Assembly (NCBI GenBank): GCA_021107945.1
Contig: JAIORV010000064.1
Coordinates: 28,059-92,058, forward strand
Direction of reading: 5' to 3'
Length of the DNA stretch: 64,000 nucleotides
DNA from: Vulcanimicrobiota bacterium
GTDB taxonomy: Bacteria; Vulcanimicrobiota; JAJTBE01
Below are positions 35,166 through 44,355 of this stretch, in pieces. Both the position numbers and the translations under genes were made by a program. The notes beneath the pieces are model-generated. The model made no database searches. It saw nothing but the letters and a program-made list of their open reading frames with translations, and had not been told where the DNA came from. How positions within the stretch are numbered: the stretch's first letter is position 1; every line of letters starts with the position of its first letter.

Positions 35166-37514
35166 ATGCTAAGAAGGGGAGATATAATAAGAAATCGATA
35201 TACCATCAGGCAGGTAGTCAGTTCTTCTGATCGTACCTGCGTCTATCTTGTTGACGATTCCGAGTTAATGAAAGAATGGATTATGAAAGAGTTCGTCATC
35301 CAGATAGACAATCCACAGGCAGTTGCGATAGCGATTCAGAAGTTTAATAAGGAAATTGCTGTGCTGGGCGGCTTGCGACATGCCGGCATCCCCGAGATTG
35401 TCGATCACTTTGCAATAGAGAACCGACAATACCTGATAATGGAATATGTGCAGGGAAAGAGTCTTTCCGAAGTGCTTGAAGGAACTTTCCGTCCCATGTA
35501 TGAGCCCGATGTTTTAATGCTCGGCATGCAGTTGGCAGGCATTCTTCATCACCTTCACAAGCAAGAGTCTCCAATTATTTTCAGAGATTTATGCCCTTCG
35601 AATATTATGGTTACCAGGGATAAATCAATAAAGCTCATCAATTTCGGACTGGGAAGACATTTTCGCTCGATAAAAGATATTAATACGAGGAAAATCGGGA
35701 CTCCCGGATACGCTCCTCCCGAGCAATTCGGCAGGGATATATTTGACAGGCAAACCGATATTTATTCCCTGGGATCCGTATTACATCAACTCATCACTTT
35801 GAGGAATCCGACAAAGATATCGAATGTTTTTAAATTTCCCCTTATCACTGAGATTAATACCAAAGCTTCAAAGCAATTTGAGGAGATAATCCGCAAAGCA
35901 ACCGGCTATCAACCCTCGAAGAGGTATTTCAATGTTCTTGATATGAAGCGTGAAATGGAGGCTCTGCTTAACACTCTTGAACTCGGCAGAAAAAAGGGAA
36001 CAAAAACTAAAACAACCGGGAAAACGGAGGAGCCGAAAATAGAATTCTTTACCGACCCTGTCGATTATAGCTCATATGGATCCGGGGAAGAGGAAGAGGA
36101 AGAGGAAGAGGAGTCAATGTTTTCCAGGTTGGGACCGGCTTTTAAAAAGGCCATTCCTTCAATCATTGCAGTTCTTGTTCTGGCATTATTAATTCTTGGG
36201 GGAATCTATCTATTCTCCTTAAAAAAGAAAAAATCGGTCGTACAAAATACCATAGAATCACCGTTTGCAAACATTAAAGACAAGAGAGTTCTGCAAATCA
36301 GGCAGAAAGGAATCAGGCATTACGAAAAAGGAGTCAGGGATTCCAATAACATGGAACTGGCGCTTGCTATGAGTCAACTTCAAAAAGTCGTTACAGCTCA
36401 CCCCTCCGATGTAATAAGTCATATATATATTCAGAATGCCACTATCCTTATCAAGAAAAAGCCATATGTGAGAGTGGCCGTTCCGGTCTCGATAACCGGG
36501 AGTAATTTTGAGGCCGGTATGTTGATACTCTCAGGTGTTGCCATGGGCCAATTTCAACATAATCGCTCTGGAAAGGGCGAGAAGATATTTGTTGAAATTT
36601 TCGATAACGAATCGAAGCTCGAGGAAAATATAAAACTTGCGTCGGAGTTGAGTAAGAGAAAGGACCTCTTTGCAGTTATCGGACCGGTTCGTTCTCCTTT
36701 TGTGGCAAGTTCCTCGACTTTTTTTAATGAAGGTAAAATTGTACAGATTTCTCCCACCGGTTCCTGTGCCGACATCGAAAACCTGGGTGATTATATCTTT
36801 AGAACGTCCGGAGATGGCAAGGATCTCTCTTCGAATATGGCAAATTTGGCCGCAGGGAACCTGGGACTGAAGAGGATAGCGGTTGTTTTTGACCCCACAC
36901 AGAGTTACAGTAAGGCAATGGGAGAGCTTTTCAACGAAGAGATCAGGAAAAAGAAAGGGATTGCAACAAAAGTATTTCATATATCACTCGACAATAGCAA
37001 CTATTCAAGCCTGGTGAAGGAAATAAAGGAATATAATCCCGCCGGCATTTTTACTGTGACTTATCATGATCAACAGGGTGAGTTTTCCAGAGAGTTGAAA
37101 AAGGCAGGCATAAAAGCTGTGCAACTTTCAACCGTATCAATTTATTCTCCCCAATTAATCAAGGATGGCGGAAGAGCTGTTGAGGGAATAATATTCAGTT
37201 CATCCTTCTACCCCGGGGGAGTATTTCCGGGCGCAAGAAAGTTTATTGTTCGGTTTGATGAGAAATATGGAGGGATTCGCCCGAATTTCCGCGCCGCGTT
37301 TGCTTATGATTCAATTCTGGCAATATCAGCCGCTCTGGACAGGGGGATTACAACTTCAGAAGGCTTGAAAAACTTCCTTAAAAACACCCTGGGAAAAAAA
37401 GTAAAATTCGAGGGGGCTACCGGAGTAATCTCTTTCGATAAATACGGAAAAAGAGAGAAAAGGAATCTGGTACATATAATAGTGAAAAATGGAAAATTTG
37501 TACTCTATAGATAA
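35166..37514 (+). CDS. kinase-like receptor with extracytoplasmic periplasmic-binding domain
   Basis: A 782-residue protein. Residues 10-270 are a Ser/Thr kinase domain with K41 and the RD pair kept, but the catalytic loop reads FRDLCPSN (139-146, Cys for Lys at 143) and DFG is NFG (159-161), so the metal-binding Asp is Asn. The activation segment (GTPGYAPPEQF) is intact. An acidic run (EEEEEEEE near 308-315) precedes a membrane helix at 328-350. A helical TPR-like stretch (375-430) leads to a type I periplasmic-binding (Leu/Ile/Val-BP, Peripla_BP_6) domain from about 435 to the end, which would bind a small ligand outside. It could be a ligand-gated kinase or pseudokinase. It is a single gene with no ABC transporter nearby. 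Confidence 0.85.
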   Translation: MLRRGDIIRNRYTIRQVVSSSDRTCVYLVDDSELMKEWIMKEFVIQIDNPQAVAIAIQKFNKEIAVLGGLRHAGIPEIVDHFAIENRQYLIMEYVQGKSLSEVLEGTFRPMYEPDVLMLGMQLAGILHHLHKQESPIIFRDLCPSNIMVTRDKSIKLINFGLGRHFRSIKDINTRKIGTPGYAPPEQFGRDIFDRQTDIYSLGSVLHQLITLRNPTKISNVFKFPLITEINTKASKQFEEIIRKATGYQPSKRYFNVLDMKREMEALLNTLELGRKKGTKTKTTGKTEEPKIEFFTDPVDYSSYGSGEEEEEEEEESMFSRLGPAFKKAIPSIIAVLVLALLILGGIYLFSLKKKKSVVQNTIESPFANIKDKRVLQIRQKGIRHYEKGVRDSNNMELALAMSQLQKVVTAHPSDVISHIYIQNATILIKKKPYVRVAVPVSITGSNFEAGMLILSGVAMGQFQHNRSGKGEKIFVEIFDNESKLEENIKLASELSKRKDLFAVIGPVRSPFVASSSTFFNEGKIVQISPTGSCADIENLGDYIFRTSGDGKDLSSNMANLAAGNLGLKRIAVVFDPTQSYSKAMGELFNEEIRKKKGIATKVFHISLDNSNYSSLVKEIKEYNPAGIFTVTYHDQQGEFSRELKKAGIKAVQLSTVSIYSPQLIKDGGRAVEGIIFSSSFYPGGVFPGARKFIVRFDEKYGGIRPNFRAAFAYDSILAISAALDRGITTSEGLKNFLKNTLGKKVKFEGATGVISFDKYGKREKRNLVHIIVKNGKFVLYR

Positions 37515-37541
37515 ATATTCACTCGAATTGAATCCGACTTG

Positions 37542-38231
37542 TTATTCCGTTTCCTCTTGCGATTCATCATAAGATTCATCGTTTTTAAATGTAGCTATAA
37601 TTGATTGTATAAATTTGTGTGAAACCTTGCTCATGTCTATCGTAACCGACACATTATGCCAGTAATCATCGTCGAACAGGCGGTAATATTCCGTTCGATA
37701 ATCTCCCGATTCTCCCACAATATAAAAACCTATGAATGCAGGCGTGCGAATATATTTAATATGTTTCGTGTCTGAGGACAGGTACATTCTCTTCTGGAAA
37801 AGGAGTATGGGGTCTTTTGTTGATTTGAAGATGTTATTAAAAAGTATGTAATAATCACCCTCGCTATTGGTGATGTATTTATCCGATTTTATTGTATCTT
37901 CATAACGATGAAGTTTTTCATTGACAGTAATTTTCCAGACATCATTTTTATCCGATATATAAATAGTGGGATCTTTGCGTTTTTTTACAACCCTGCAATT
38001 TTTTGGTACTTTTATAGAATAACCGCTGTCTTTATATTCTACAAAATCTTTTATAATACCGTCGTCAGGTTCATAAACCGCGGAGCTATCGGGAGTGACT
38101 TTGACTTCAGGAAATTTTAAATACAAAAAATCAAGCGCTTTGGCGTATCCGAACCATCCGGTTCCCAATGCGAGTCCCAGTAATATGAATAGGGTTAAAA
38201 AAAATATCCCCAGGGATTTCCATTTTATCAA
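37542..38231 (-). CDS. membrane-anchored protein of an ECF sigma operon
   Basis: A 229-residue protein with an N-terminal membrane helix (residues 6-28) and a beta-rich extracytoplasmic domain, with no recognised family (the YSIKVPKNCRVVKKRKDPT region resembles PsbP/DUF-type lipocalin folds only vaguely). The start is TTG at 38231, with AGGAGG 11 bases upstream. It is the last gene after ECF sigma factor and anti-sigma genes, separated from the latter by an 83-bp repeat tract. It may sense the signal or be a target of the sigma factor. It has a highly acidic C-terminal tail (NDESYDESQEETE). Confidence 0.6.
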   Translation of the reverse strand: MIKWKSLGIFFLTLFILLGLALGTGWFGYAKALDFLYLKFPEVKVTPDSSAVYEPDDGIIKDFVEYKDSGYSIKVPKNCRVVKKRKDPTIYISDKNDVWKITVNEKLHRYEDTIKSDKYITNSEGDYYILFNNIFKSTKDPILLFQKRMYLSSDTKHIKYIRTPAFIGFYIVGESGDYRTEYYRLFDDDYWHNVSVTIDMSKVSHKFIQSIIATFKNDESYDESQEETE

Positions 38232-38314
38232 TTGATATCGCGCCTCCTGGTTGAGAAATGGGAAACGGGAGATGAGAAACGAGAAATGGGATTCGTTCTC
38301 CGTCCTCCGTCTTT
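38232..38314. repeat. short GGGAAACG / TCCGTCC tract inside the sigma operon
   Basis: AGAAATGGGAAACGGGAGAT and TTCTCCGTCCTCCGTC belong to the low-complexity family at 2311-2480 and 12315-12360. The tract separates the anti-sigma gene from the third gene of the operon. Confidence 0.6.
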
Positions 38315-38548
38315 TTATTCAACTTCATTAATAAGCTTGATAATATTGCTTTTCAATCTTTTTGGACAGGTTTCATCGCCACCCTGTTTGCAAATAATAT
38401 CACTCAGTTTTTCCTCGAATTCAAATTTATCACAACATTTATAACATTTTTCAAGATGTTCATCAATTTTTTTTCGTTCAATATTTCCAAGCTCCCGGTG
38501 GAGATAATCAATCAGATTCTTGACAGCTTCATTGCAGGTTATCTTCAT
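38315..38548 (-). CDS. zinc-finger anti-sigma factor (ZAS type)
   Basis: A 77-residue soluble protein with the anti-sigma zinc signature H31-x3-C35-x2-C38 (EHLEKCYKCCDKF). A helix before it and a Cys/Lys-rich tail follow the usual ZAS plan. The ATG overlaps the sigma factor stop by four bases, the classic arrangement of an ECF sigma and its inhibitor. There is no membrane segment, so a redox-type (RsrA-like) soluble inhibitor is plausible; extra Cys residues (C5, C39, C53, C61) support redox sensing, by inference. Confidence 0.8.
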   Translation of the reverse strand: MKITCNEAVKNLIDYLHRELGNIERKKIDEHLEKCYKCCDKFEFEEKLSDIICKQGGDETCPKRLKSNIIKLINEVE

Positions 38549-39153
38549 TTTGAATTCTCCTTGACATAATCACGTTTTTTTGCATAATTCCATAGATATT
38601 TTTCGAGTAATTTCCTTCCCCGGGAAAGTCTTGATCTTACAGTGCCAATGGGACATCCAATAATGTCTGCTATTTCCTTGTACCTGAAACCTTCAATGTC
38701 GGCAAGAATAACTGTTATCTTGAATTCGTAGGGCAATTTTTCTATAGCTGATTTCACTTCCGAATCCAGGATACCACTTAAAAACTCCTCCTCGACATTG
38801 GACTTCTTTTCGCCGGCTGTCCCCAATGCAAGTTGATTGTAGAGGTAGAAATCTTCCATATCGTCTAACGACAGATTTAACGGCATTCTTGCCTTTTTCT
38901 GATAGTTATTGATGTAAAGATTTGTCATTATTCTAAACATCCAGGCCTTGCAGTTAGTTCCCGGCTTGAATTGATGGAATGACTTGAACGCCTTCAGGTA
39001 AGTTGACTGAACAAGATCCTCGGCATCCTTATCATTTCTGGTGGTTCTTAACGCAGTGCGATAAAGGGCGTCCATGTGAGACACCGCCTCCTCATTGAAA
39101 GCCCTGACCTTTTCCTCGTGATTTGAATATATACCTCTTGTTGTGGAGGACAT
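38545..39153 (-). CDS. ECF (sigma-70 group 4) RNA polymerase sigma factor
   Basis: A 202-residue sigma factor. Region 2 covers about 20-90 (ALYRTALRTTRNDKDAEDLV, QSTYLKAF, WMFRIMTNLYIN). Region 4 covers about 130-185 (ILADIEGFRYKEIADIIGCP, IGTVRSRLSRGRKLL), the helix-turn-helix that reads the -35 box. AAGGAG lies seven bases before the ATG. It follows ftsY by 15 bases and overlaps the anti-sigma gene by four. It belongs to the RpoE-like (ECF) class, and its target promoters are unknown. Confidence 0.93.
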   Translation of the reverse strand: MSSTTRGIYSNHEEKVRAFNEEAVSHMDALYRTALRTTRNDKDAEDLVQSTYLKAFKSFHQFKPGTNCKAWMFRIMTNLYINNYQKKARMPLNLSLDDMEDFYLYNQLALGTAGEKKSNVEEEFLSGILDSEVKSAIEKLPYEFKITVILADIEGFRYKEIADIIGCPIGTVRSRLSRGRKLLEKYLWNYAKKRDYVKENSK

Positions 39154-39168
39154 ATTATTACTCCTTGA

Positions 39169-40179
39169 TTATGCTTTTTCTACAACCTCGGCCGGCTCCG
39201 ATTCTTCCGCAAACAACGCATCAAGGAAGTTTCTTGCATCGAAGGGGCGCAGATCATATACTCCTTCACCCACACCGATAAACTTCACAGGGACATTCAA
39301 ATCATGCACTATTGCAATAATAATTCCACCTCTGGCGGTACCGTCAAGTTTTGTGAGGACAATTCCTGTGATATCTATTGCTTTTTGAAATGTTTTTGCC
39401 TGCACCAGAGCGTTCTGTCCGTTGGTGGCATCCAGCACCAGTAAGGTTTCATGCGGACCCTCGGGACAGTTTCGCTTTATGACTTTTCGTATTTTTTGCA
39501 ACTCATTCATTAAATTGACCTTGGAGTGCAATCTTCCTGCAGTATCTATGATGAGAACATCGGCCCTTCGCGCCAGTGATGCCACGACGGCATCATATAC
39601 AACCGCCGATGGATCCGATCCCTCCTTGTGCTTGATTATCTCGATATCCAGTTTTCTTGTCCATACTTCCAGTTGTTCTATTGCCGCCGCTCTGAATGTG
39701 TCAGCAGCCGCAATTATTACCTTCTTACCCTCTTGCATATAACGGTTGGCCATCTTTGCAATCGAGGTGGTTTTTCCCGTTCCGTTTACGCCCACAACGA
39801 GAATTATTGTCAGGCCGTCTTCATTCATTATCATATCGGAATTTTCTTTTTCCATTATCTCACTTAGCTTGTCCTTCATTACCTCATAGAGGTGAGAAGG
39901 CTGCTCGATATAATGCTCATCAACGGCCTCTTTCATCTCCTCGATGATATATTCTGTTGTATCCATTCCAACATCGGCTGTCAAAAGGATTTCCTCGAGC
40001 TCATCCCAGAAATCATCGTCAATTACATCACGAAGTCTGAACAGCCCTTTCATCTTGAACACAAAACCCTTGCGGGTCTTGTCCAGTCCTTTTTTTAGCT
40101 TGTTAAACCAGTTCTGAGGTTTTAATTTATCGAAAACTCCCCCAAAGAGGCCTTTCTTTTTTTCTCCATTATTTCCCAT
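39169..40179 (-). CDS. ftsY: signal recognition particle receptor FtsY
   Basis: A 336-residue SRP-GTPase. The N-terminal basic/helical part (1-90) is the N domain without a long acidic A domain. The G domain has the P-loop VNGTGKTT, DTFRAAAIEQL, DTAGRLHS, TKLDGTARGG and the closing GVGEGVYDLRPFD typical of FtsY rather than Ffh. It docks ribosome-nascent chain-SRP complexes at the inner membrane. AAGGAG precedes the ATG. It is followed by the ECF sigma gene after only 15 bases, an unusual operon partner. Confidence 0.96.
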   Translation of the reverse strand: MGNNGEKKKGLFGGVFDKLKPQNWFNKLKKGLDKTRKGFVFKMKGLFRLRDVIDDDFWDELEEILLTADVGMDTTEYIIEEMKEAVDEHYIEQPSHLYEVMKDKLSEIMEKENSDMIMNEDGLTIILVVGVNGTGKTTSIAKMANRYMQEGKKVIIAAADTFRAAAIEQLEVWTRKLDIEIIKHKEGSDPSAVVYDAVVASLARRADVLIIDTAGRLHSKVNLMNELQKIRKVIKRNCPEGPHETLLVLDATNGQNALVQAKTFQKAIDITGIVLTKLDGTARGGIIIAIVHDLNVPVKFIGVGEGVYDLRPFDARNFLDALFAEESEPAEVVEKA

Positions 40180-40213
40180 AGAATCTCCTTCGCAAATATA
40201 AAAATCTTGTGTT

Positions 40214-40317
40214 TATTCAAACCACCCAGGATTTGGGTGGAGGCCGGTCTCCCGACCAGCCTGGAAATGGTATAAAATCGAGGCTGGAAGCCTCTCCTAC
40301 AGTGAGAGGTCTGAATA
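40214..40317 (+). mobile_element. 105-bp element B, copy 3
   Basis: TATTCAAACCACCC opens and GAGAGGTCTGAATA closes the element. The body has GGTGGAGGCCGGTCTCCCGA and a GAGGCTGGAAGCCTCTCCTA palindrome-like part. It lies between gspM and ftsY and fills most of that gap. Confidence 0.75.
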
Positions 40318-40331
40318 GTAGCAAAAAATCC

Positions 40332-40790
40332 TTACCCCTTTTCAAGGTTGAATTTAACCACCCATACGCCTGTTCCTTTATAGTCTCTTGCATTGAATCT
40401 GCTTATTGTAACACCGCTATCTTCCATTTCGTGAATAAAATCGAGTAATTCATTCCCTGTCATCTCGTCGATCTTTATTTCCACGCCTTCACTCTTCTTG
40501 CCATAAGGCTTAATATATGTTATTTTTATTTCCAGCTTTTTGGCTTTCTTTTCAACAAATGCCGATAGGGACCCCTGGAATTTCTTCTCCTCCTGTGGAG
40601 CTGATTTTTGATGTGATTCAAGGAGTTTCCTTAATTTGATCTTATTTTTCCCATTGGCCTTTAACCTTGTTTTTTGTCTGTCGATTTTATCAAGTGTCGG
40701 AAACAGAAAGATCAGGGAGTATGCCAGCATGAGAATAACCAAGCTTCCTATTGTGAGAATAATATTTTCTCTTGTTGTCTTTTTTTTCAA
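40332..40790 (-). CDS. GspM-like pseudopilus platform protein
   Basis: A 152-residue bitopic protein: a short cytoplasmic start, a helix (LTIGSLVILMLAYSLIFLFP, about 12-31), a coiled coil and a ferredoxin-like C-terminus ending in WVVKFNLEKG. This is the plan of GspM/PilO. The start overlaps the upstream gspL-like stop by four bases. With GspL and GspK it forms the inner-membrane platform of a type II secretion-like or type IV pilus-like machine. The sequence match is to plan rather than to motifs, so the gene context carries the call. Confidence 0.7.
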   Translation of the reverse strand: MKKKTTRENIILTIGSLVILMLAYSLIFLFPTLDKIDRQKTRLKANGKNKIKLRKLLESHQKSAPQEEKKFQGSLSAFVEKKAKKLEIKITYIKPYGKKSEGVEIKIDEMTGNELLDFIHEMEDSGVTISRFNARDYKGTGVWVVKFNLEKG

Positions 40791-42142
40791 CTGGATTTCC
40801 TCCGGCCTTTCTTGGGTTCTTTTCTGGATTCGGGTGTAACTTTTATTGTGAAATCAACACTGTCGTCACCTTTTCTTTTCTGCACAAGTGTTTCCGCCTT
40901 GTCAAAATATTTTTCCAGGGCAGATCTGAATTCATCGACTCCCTGGAACGATTCCGCTTCTCCTTTTAACCTGATATTATCTTCCGTCATATCCATTTCA
41001 TAGAAAGAAACATCCAGTTTTTTCCCTGCACTTGAAATATCGTGTAGCATGGGTATCACTTTTCTTGACGAACCCGTCTGCCCTTTTTCTTCCTTTTTGA
41101 TAATTGCCCTTGCCTCCGGCAGTGGATACCTTACTCTTTTTTTCTTTGGAAACTCTTCTTTTACCGCCATTTTCATGGCGTTTACAATCTGCTTGTTTTG
41201 CTTTTTTAATTGTGATTCTTCCATCACAAGACTGATTGAATATATTAAAAGCGGAATAAGCAGGAGAAAAACCCAATGAAAAGATACATTTTTCCCGTCA
41301 TCCCTGACTTTCTTGAAATTCACTTTTTCCTGCCCCACCGAGTCATAAAGCGCCGCGCCGAATGCCACGCTGTCGAAAAATGGTGAAAGACCCGATGGTA
41401 ATTCAAAATATGTAACAGGCGCTTCGAAATATTCCTCGACATATTTGGCGAGACCCGGCATCTGCCCCCCTCCGCCAGTGAGAACAATCTGTTCGTAATC
41501 AAAGGGAGTATGTATTGAAGCCGATTTGAAAAGATCGTCAAAGAACCGCCTGATCTCCTTATCGTGCAGTCCCTCGGTTTGCTTTATCTCTCCGACTTCC
41601 TCCTGTGTAATTTTTCTTTCGTGAGAGAGGATGTTGTCAATCTTGTTTCCTCCCATAATCCTGACCCTGACAAGGTCCAGCCTCCCGTCCCTGACCCCGC
41701 AGAATGTGGTCTTGCTTGCGCCCAGGTCAATGATGAGGGCGTTTTTTATGTTGTTATATGCCGCCACTCTCGCCAGGGCGGAGGGTTCGGTATCTATCAC
41801 GCTGATGGAGTTTTCACCGCTTTTAACAAATTGCTCCATTTCTTCCCTGACAGCTACCAATATGCTCGCATTCTCCCTGTGGATGGAGGAGACGTCCCAT
41901 ACCATCTTTTCCAGCGGCAGTACCAGTGTCTCCATTAATTCGCCGGGAAGAACGTCCATTATTCTTCTTTTATCCCGAAACGGGAATGAGAACCGGCGAA
42001 ATGTCACCAGATTTGATGGTAAAGCCAAAATTTTCTTGCCGGGTTTGCCCTTTGAAATAGCTGAAAACCCGCCAAGACCGCTTTTTACCGTAATTTTTCT
42101 AATTTTTGAACTACCTGAATCTATACCCTGATAAACTGCCAT
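40787..42142 (-). CDS. GspL/PilM-like platform protein
   Basis: A 451-residue protein. The N-terminal 260 residues have the actin-like fold of GspL/PilM (YQGIDSGSSKIRKI, LIIDLGASKTTFC, VLTGGGGQMPGLAKYVEE). One membrane helix follows (about 284-302, WVFLLLIPLLIYSISLV), and then a periplasmic ferredoxin-like domain, so PilM and PilN equivalents are fused in one chain as in GspL. It binds the assembly ATPase in known systems; no GspE gene is in the window. It lies between gspK-like (two bases upstream) and gspM-like genes. Confidence 0.83.
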   Translation of the reverse strand: MAVYQGIDSGSSKIRKITVKSGLGGFSAISKGKPGKKILALPSNLVTFRRFSFPFRDKRRIMDVLPGELMETLVLPLEKMVWDVSSIHRENASILVAVREEMEQFVKSGENSISVIDTEPSALARVAAYNNIKNALIIDLGASKTTFCGVRDGRLDLVRVRIMGGNKIDNILSHERKITQEEVGEIKQTEGLHDKEIRRFFDDLFKSASIHTPFDYEQIVLTGGGGQMPGLAKYVEEYFEAPVTYFELPSGLSPFFDSVAFGAALYDSVGQEKVNFKKVRDDGKNVSFHWVFLLLIPLLIYSISLVMEESQLKKQNKQIVNAMKMAVKEEFPKKKRVRYPLPEARAIIKKEEKGQTGSSRKVIPMLHDISSAGKKLDVSFYEMDMTEDNIRLKGEAESFQGVDEFRSALEKYFDKAETLVQKRKGDDSVDFTIKVTPESRKEPKKGRRKSS

Positions 42143-42144
42143 AT

Positions 42145-43062
42145 TTATTGTGCCTGCCAGTAAATAATTTTTCCGCCCTTTTTGCCTCGTTTGAATATTA
42201 CCACCAGTTGAGCCGAATCCCTCTCGTCAAAACTGTCGATTGTTATGGTTACTTTAAAAGCGGTGCTGCAGACGTCTGCATGCTTTTTAATCCGATAAAG
42301 CAGATCGTAATTCATTCCTGCAATGTCAACAAGCTTATCAATTTTCTTGATAGGTGCCATTTCCCTGCTTCTGATTATCTCGTCGACAAGATCCTCGTTC
42401 ATCTCATCATCGAGACACATCAGTACATCGGGACCTGCCGTGTTGACATTTATTTTCCCTCCGGAATAGACAGTCAAAACATCCTTCAGTCCCGGCAGAA
42501 CTTCCTTGCCCACGATCTTGCCCTGGTAATGCTCACCAAGTCTCTTTATCAATTTGATTTCTTCTATAGAGTCAAGGGGTCCTCCTTTTGAAGGAATGTC
42601 CGTATAGTCCCATCCGTCGGCTCCAAAAGGGACCCGCCTTATCTGATCCGCATCTATCCAGTCGATGAGAGGATTCACAAGCTCCGGTTCAATTTGAAGA
42701 TTTCTGAAAAGTCGCCTGAAAAGTTTAATGTTTTCCTTCTTGGGATTCGCTCCGGAAAGCAGAACATTTGGATTAATATATCGCTCCAGGTCTTCAACCT
42801 CGATGGAGATATTTACTTTCTCATCCTCCATCTCGTATGAAGGAATTCCCAATGCCCAGTGATCATGAAAAGAGTCAACATCCGCAGTATCGAAGTAAAA
42901 TAGCTGCTGAACCCCCCCATATACGGAACGCGATATATAATACGCTTTTTCCTTGAAATAGATCTTCTGGTAGTACTTTGATGTGAACATGGCGTCCGCC
43001 GACATCTGTATTACCAGTATGTAAATTATTCCAATCGCTCCGAGAACGGAGAGGAGAACCAT
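42145..43062 (-). CDS. GspK-like pseudopilin without a leader
   Basis: A 305-residue GspK-type protein, recognised by the hydrophobic start, YISRSVYGGVQQLF, and the domain with INPNVLLSG, NPLIDWIDAD and GGKINVNTAGPDVL, which are GspK hallmarks. GspK caps the pseudopilus tip. The first residues are MVLLSVLGAIGIIYILV: there is no Lys/Arg-Gly leader for prepilin peptidase, and an in-frame TGA lies 12 bases before the ATG, so no extension is possible. GAGG lies eight bases upstream. The gene follows lgt after 17 bases. Confidence 0.85.
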   Translation of the reverse strand: MVLLSVLGAIGIIYILVIQMSADAMFTSKYYQKIYFKEKAYYISRSVYGGVQQLFYFDTADVDSFHDHWALGIPSYEMEDEKVNISIEVEDLERYINPNVLLSGANPKKENIKLFRRLFRNLQIEPELVNPLIDWIDADQIRRVPFGADGWDYTDIPSKGGPLDSIEEIKLIKRLGEHYQGKIVGKEVLPGLKDVLTVYSGGKINVNTAGPDVLMCLDDEMNEDLVDEIIRSREMAPIKKIDKLVDIAGMNYDLLYRIKKHADVCSTAFKVTITIDSFDERDSAQLVVIFKRGKKGGKIIYWQAQ

Positions 43063-43079
43063 CTGATTACCTCAATCCT

Positions 43080-43874
43080 TTAAATTATTGTACCGGGTTC
43101 TTCATTTTTCGGGATGGATTTACCTTTTATTAATTTTCTTTTCACGATAACAATCGTAGTGAAAATACTAAAAAGCGCAAGGCTAAAATATTGTGCCAGC
43201 GAGAGCGTCGATCCCCGGGGATATTGATTCGGCGTGTTTGAACGGAAAAACTCGACAAAGAATCTTATCGCTCCATAAGAAGCGAACATCAACATCGTCA
43301 TTTCACCGTCAAATTTCTTCCTCTTCCACCACCATAGCATAAAAAGAAAGGTTATTACAAGTAAAAACGACTCATACAACTGTGTGGGATGACGAAGACC
43401 CGCCAGGTTTGCCCCTTTGAATTCAACCGCCCAGGGTACGTCGGTTATCTTACCGTAACAGCATCCGTTCAAAAAACATCCGATTCTTCCGATTGCAAGT
43501 CCGAGTATGATATGAACGGAGGCAAAATCACATATCTTTCCGAGGGGCATTTTCTTGAATATATGGAGTGCTAACATTCCCAGGAGTCCGCCCAATAAAG
43601 CGCCATGCCAGGAAAGCCCACCCTCCCTTAAAAAGAAAATATGAAGAGGTGATTTTATGAAAACACTCAGGTTTAAAGCGACATAAAAAAGTCTTGCCCC
43701 GATAACGCCTCCCGCTATGGCAAATATGGTTACGTCAATCGCCTGATCATAAGAGAATCCTTCGAATTTACGGGTGAATCGCATCACAAGAAGGACAGCC
43801 ACGTAAGCGACGACCATCATAACTCCGTAAAAATATATGGGAAAACTTCCGATTTTAAATGCAATGGGATGCAA
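43080..43874 (-). CDS. lgt: prolipoprotein diacylglyceryl transferase Lgt
   Basis: A 264-residue polytopic membrane enzyme that attaches diacylglycerol to the lipobox Cys of prolipoproteins. The Lgt signature GRIGCFLNGCCYG is at about residues 129-141, the essential His region is GLSWHGALLGG, and RFFVEFFRSN lies near the C-terminus. It has seven likely helices. The start is TTG at 43874, with AAGGAGG six bases upstream. It is the first gene of a block with gspK, gspL and gspM. Confidence 0.95.
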   Translation of the reverse strand: MHPIAFKIGSFPIYFYGVMMVVAYVAVLLVMRFTRKFEGFSYDQAIDVTIFAIAGGVIGARLFYVALNLSVFIKSPLHIFFLREGGLSWHGALLGGLLGMLALHIFKKMPLGKICDFASVHIILGLAIGRIGCFLNGCCYGKITDVPWAVEFKGANLAGLRHPTQLYESFLLVITFLFMLWWWKRKKFDGEMTMLMFASYGAIRFFVEFFRSNTPNQYPRGSTLSLAQYFSLALFSIFTTIVIVKRKLIKGKSIPKNEEPGTII

Positions 43875-44355
43875 TATATTCCTCCTTGCAGGTCAATTAC
43901 TACTGATAGTATCCGAATCAATAATTTTATTCCGGTATTCAACCATTATTTTTTATAATTATTCAGAACCCCCGCTATGTCATCCTGAGCGGAAAACTGA
44001 ACACCTTACTTTAACAAACTAATCTTTCTCAAGAACGGGACTTGCATATCTCCGATGTTTTTCTCAGCGAAGGATCTCTTGCAAGCGAATCGTCCAGGTT
44101 GTCATCCTGAGCGGAATACGATCTTTCCCTTTCCTGAATAAACCTCGGCAGGAACGGGTTTACCTTTCCTCCGAAGTCTTTCACAGCGAAGGATCTCTTT
44201 CCCGGGGTTCTCCTTCAAAATAACCCTCTTTCTTATCGAGACTTGCTCCCTCTGCGCCATTGGGGTTGAGATTCTTCGCTATGTCAATCCCCGGACACAA
44301 GACAATTCCGTCTTTGAGAAAGTCGTCGAAGCAAAGTTATTCTCTCATGATCCGC
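43875..44355. repeat. spacer holding two partial MITE-like A cores
   Basis: Two copies of the inner part of element A stand head to tail: 43978 to about 44098 (truncated) and 44099-44367 (both inner ends kept). Each starts TGTCATCCTGAGCGGAA and contains CAGCGAAGGATCTC. There is no other gene in this stretch. Confidence 0.8.

Noticed and set aside
43875..44022. Short frame upstream of lgt as a longer Lgt or separate protein
   Set aside because: It runs on the opposite strand over a repeat and lacks a ribosome site.
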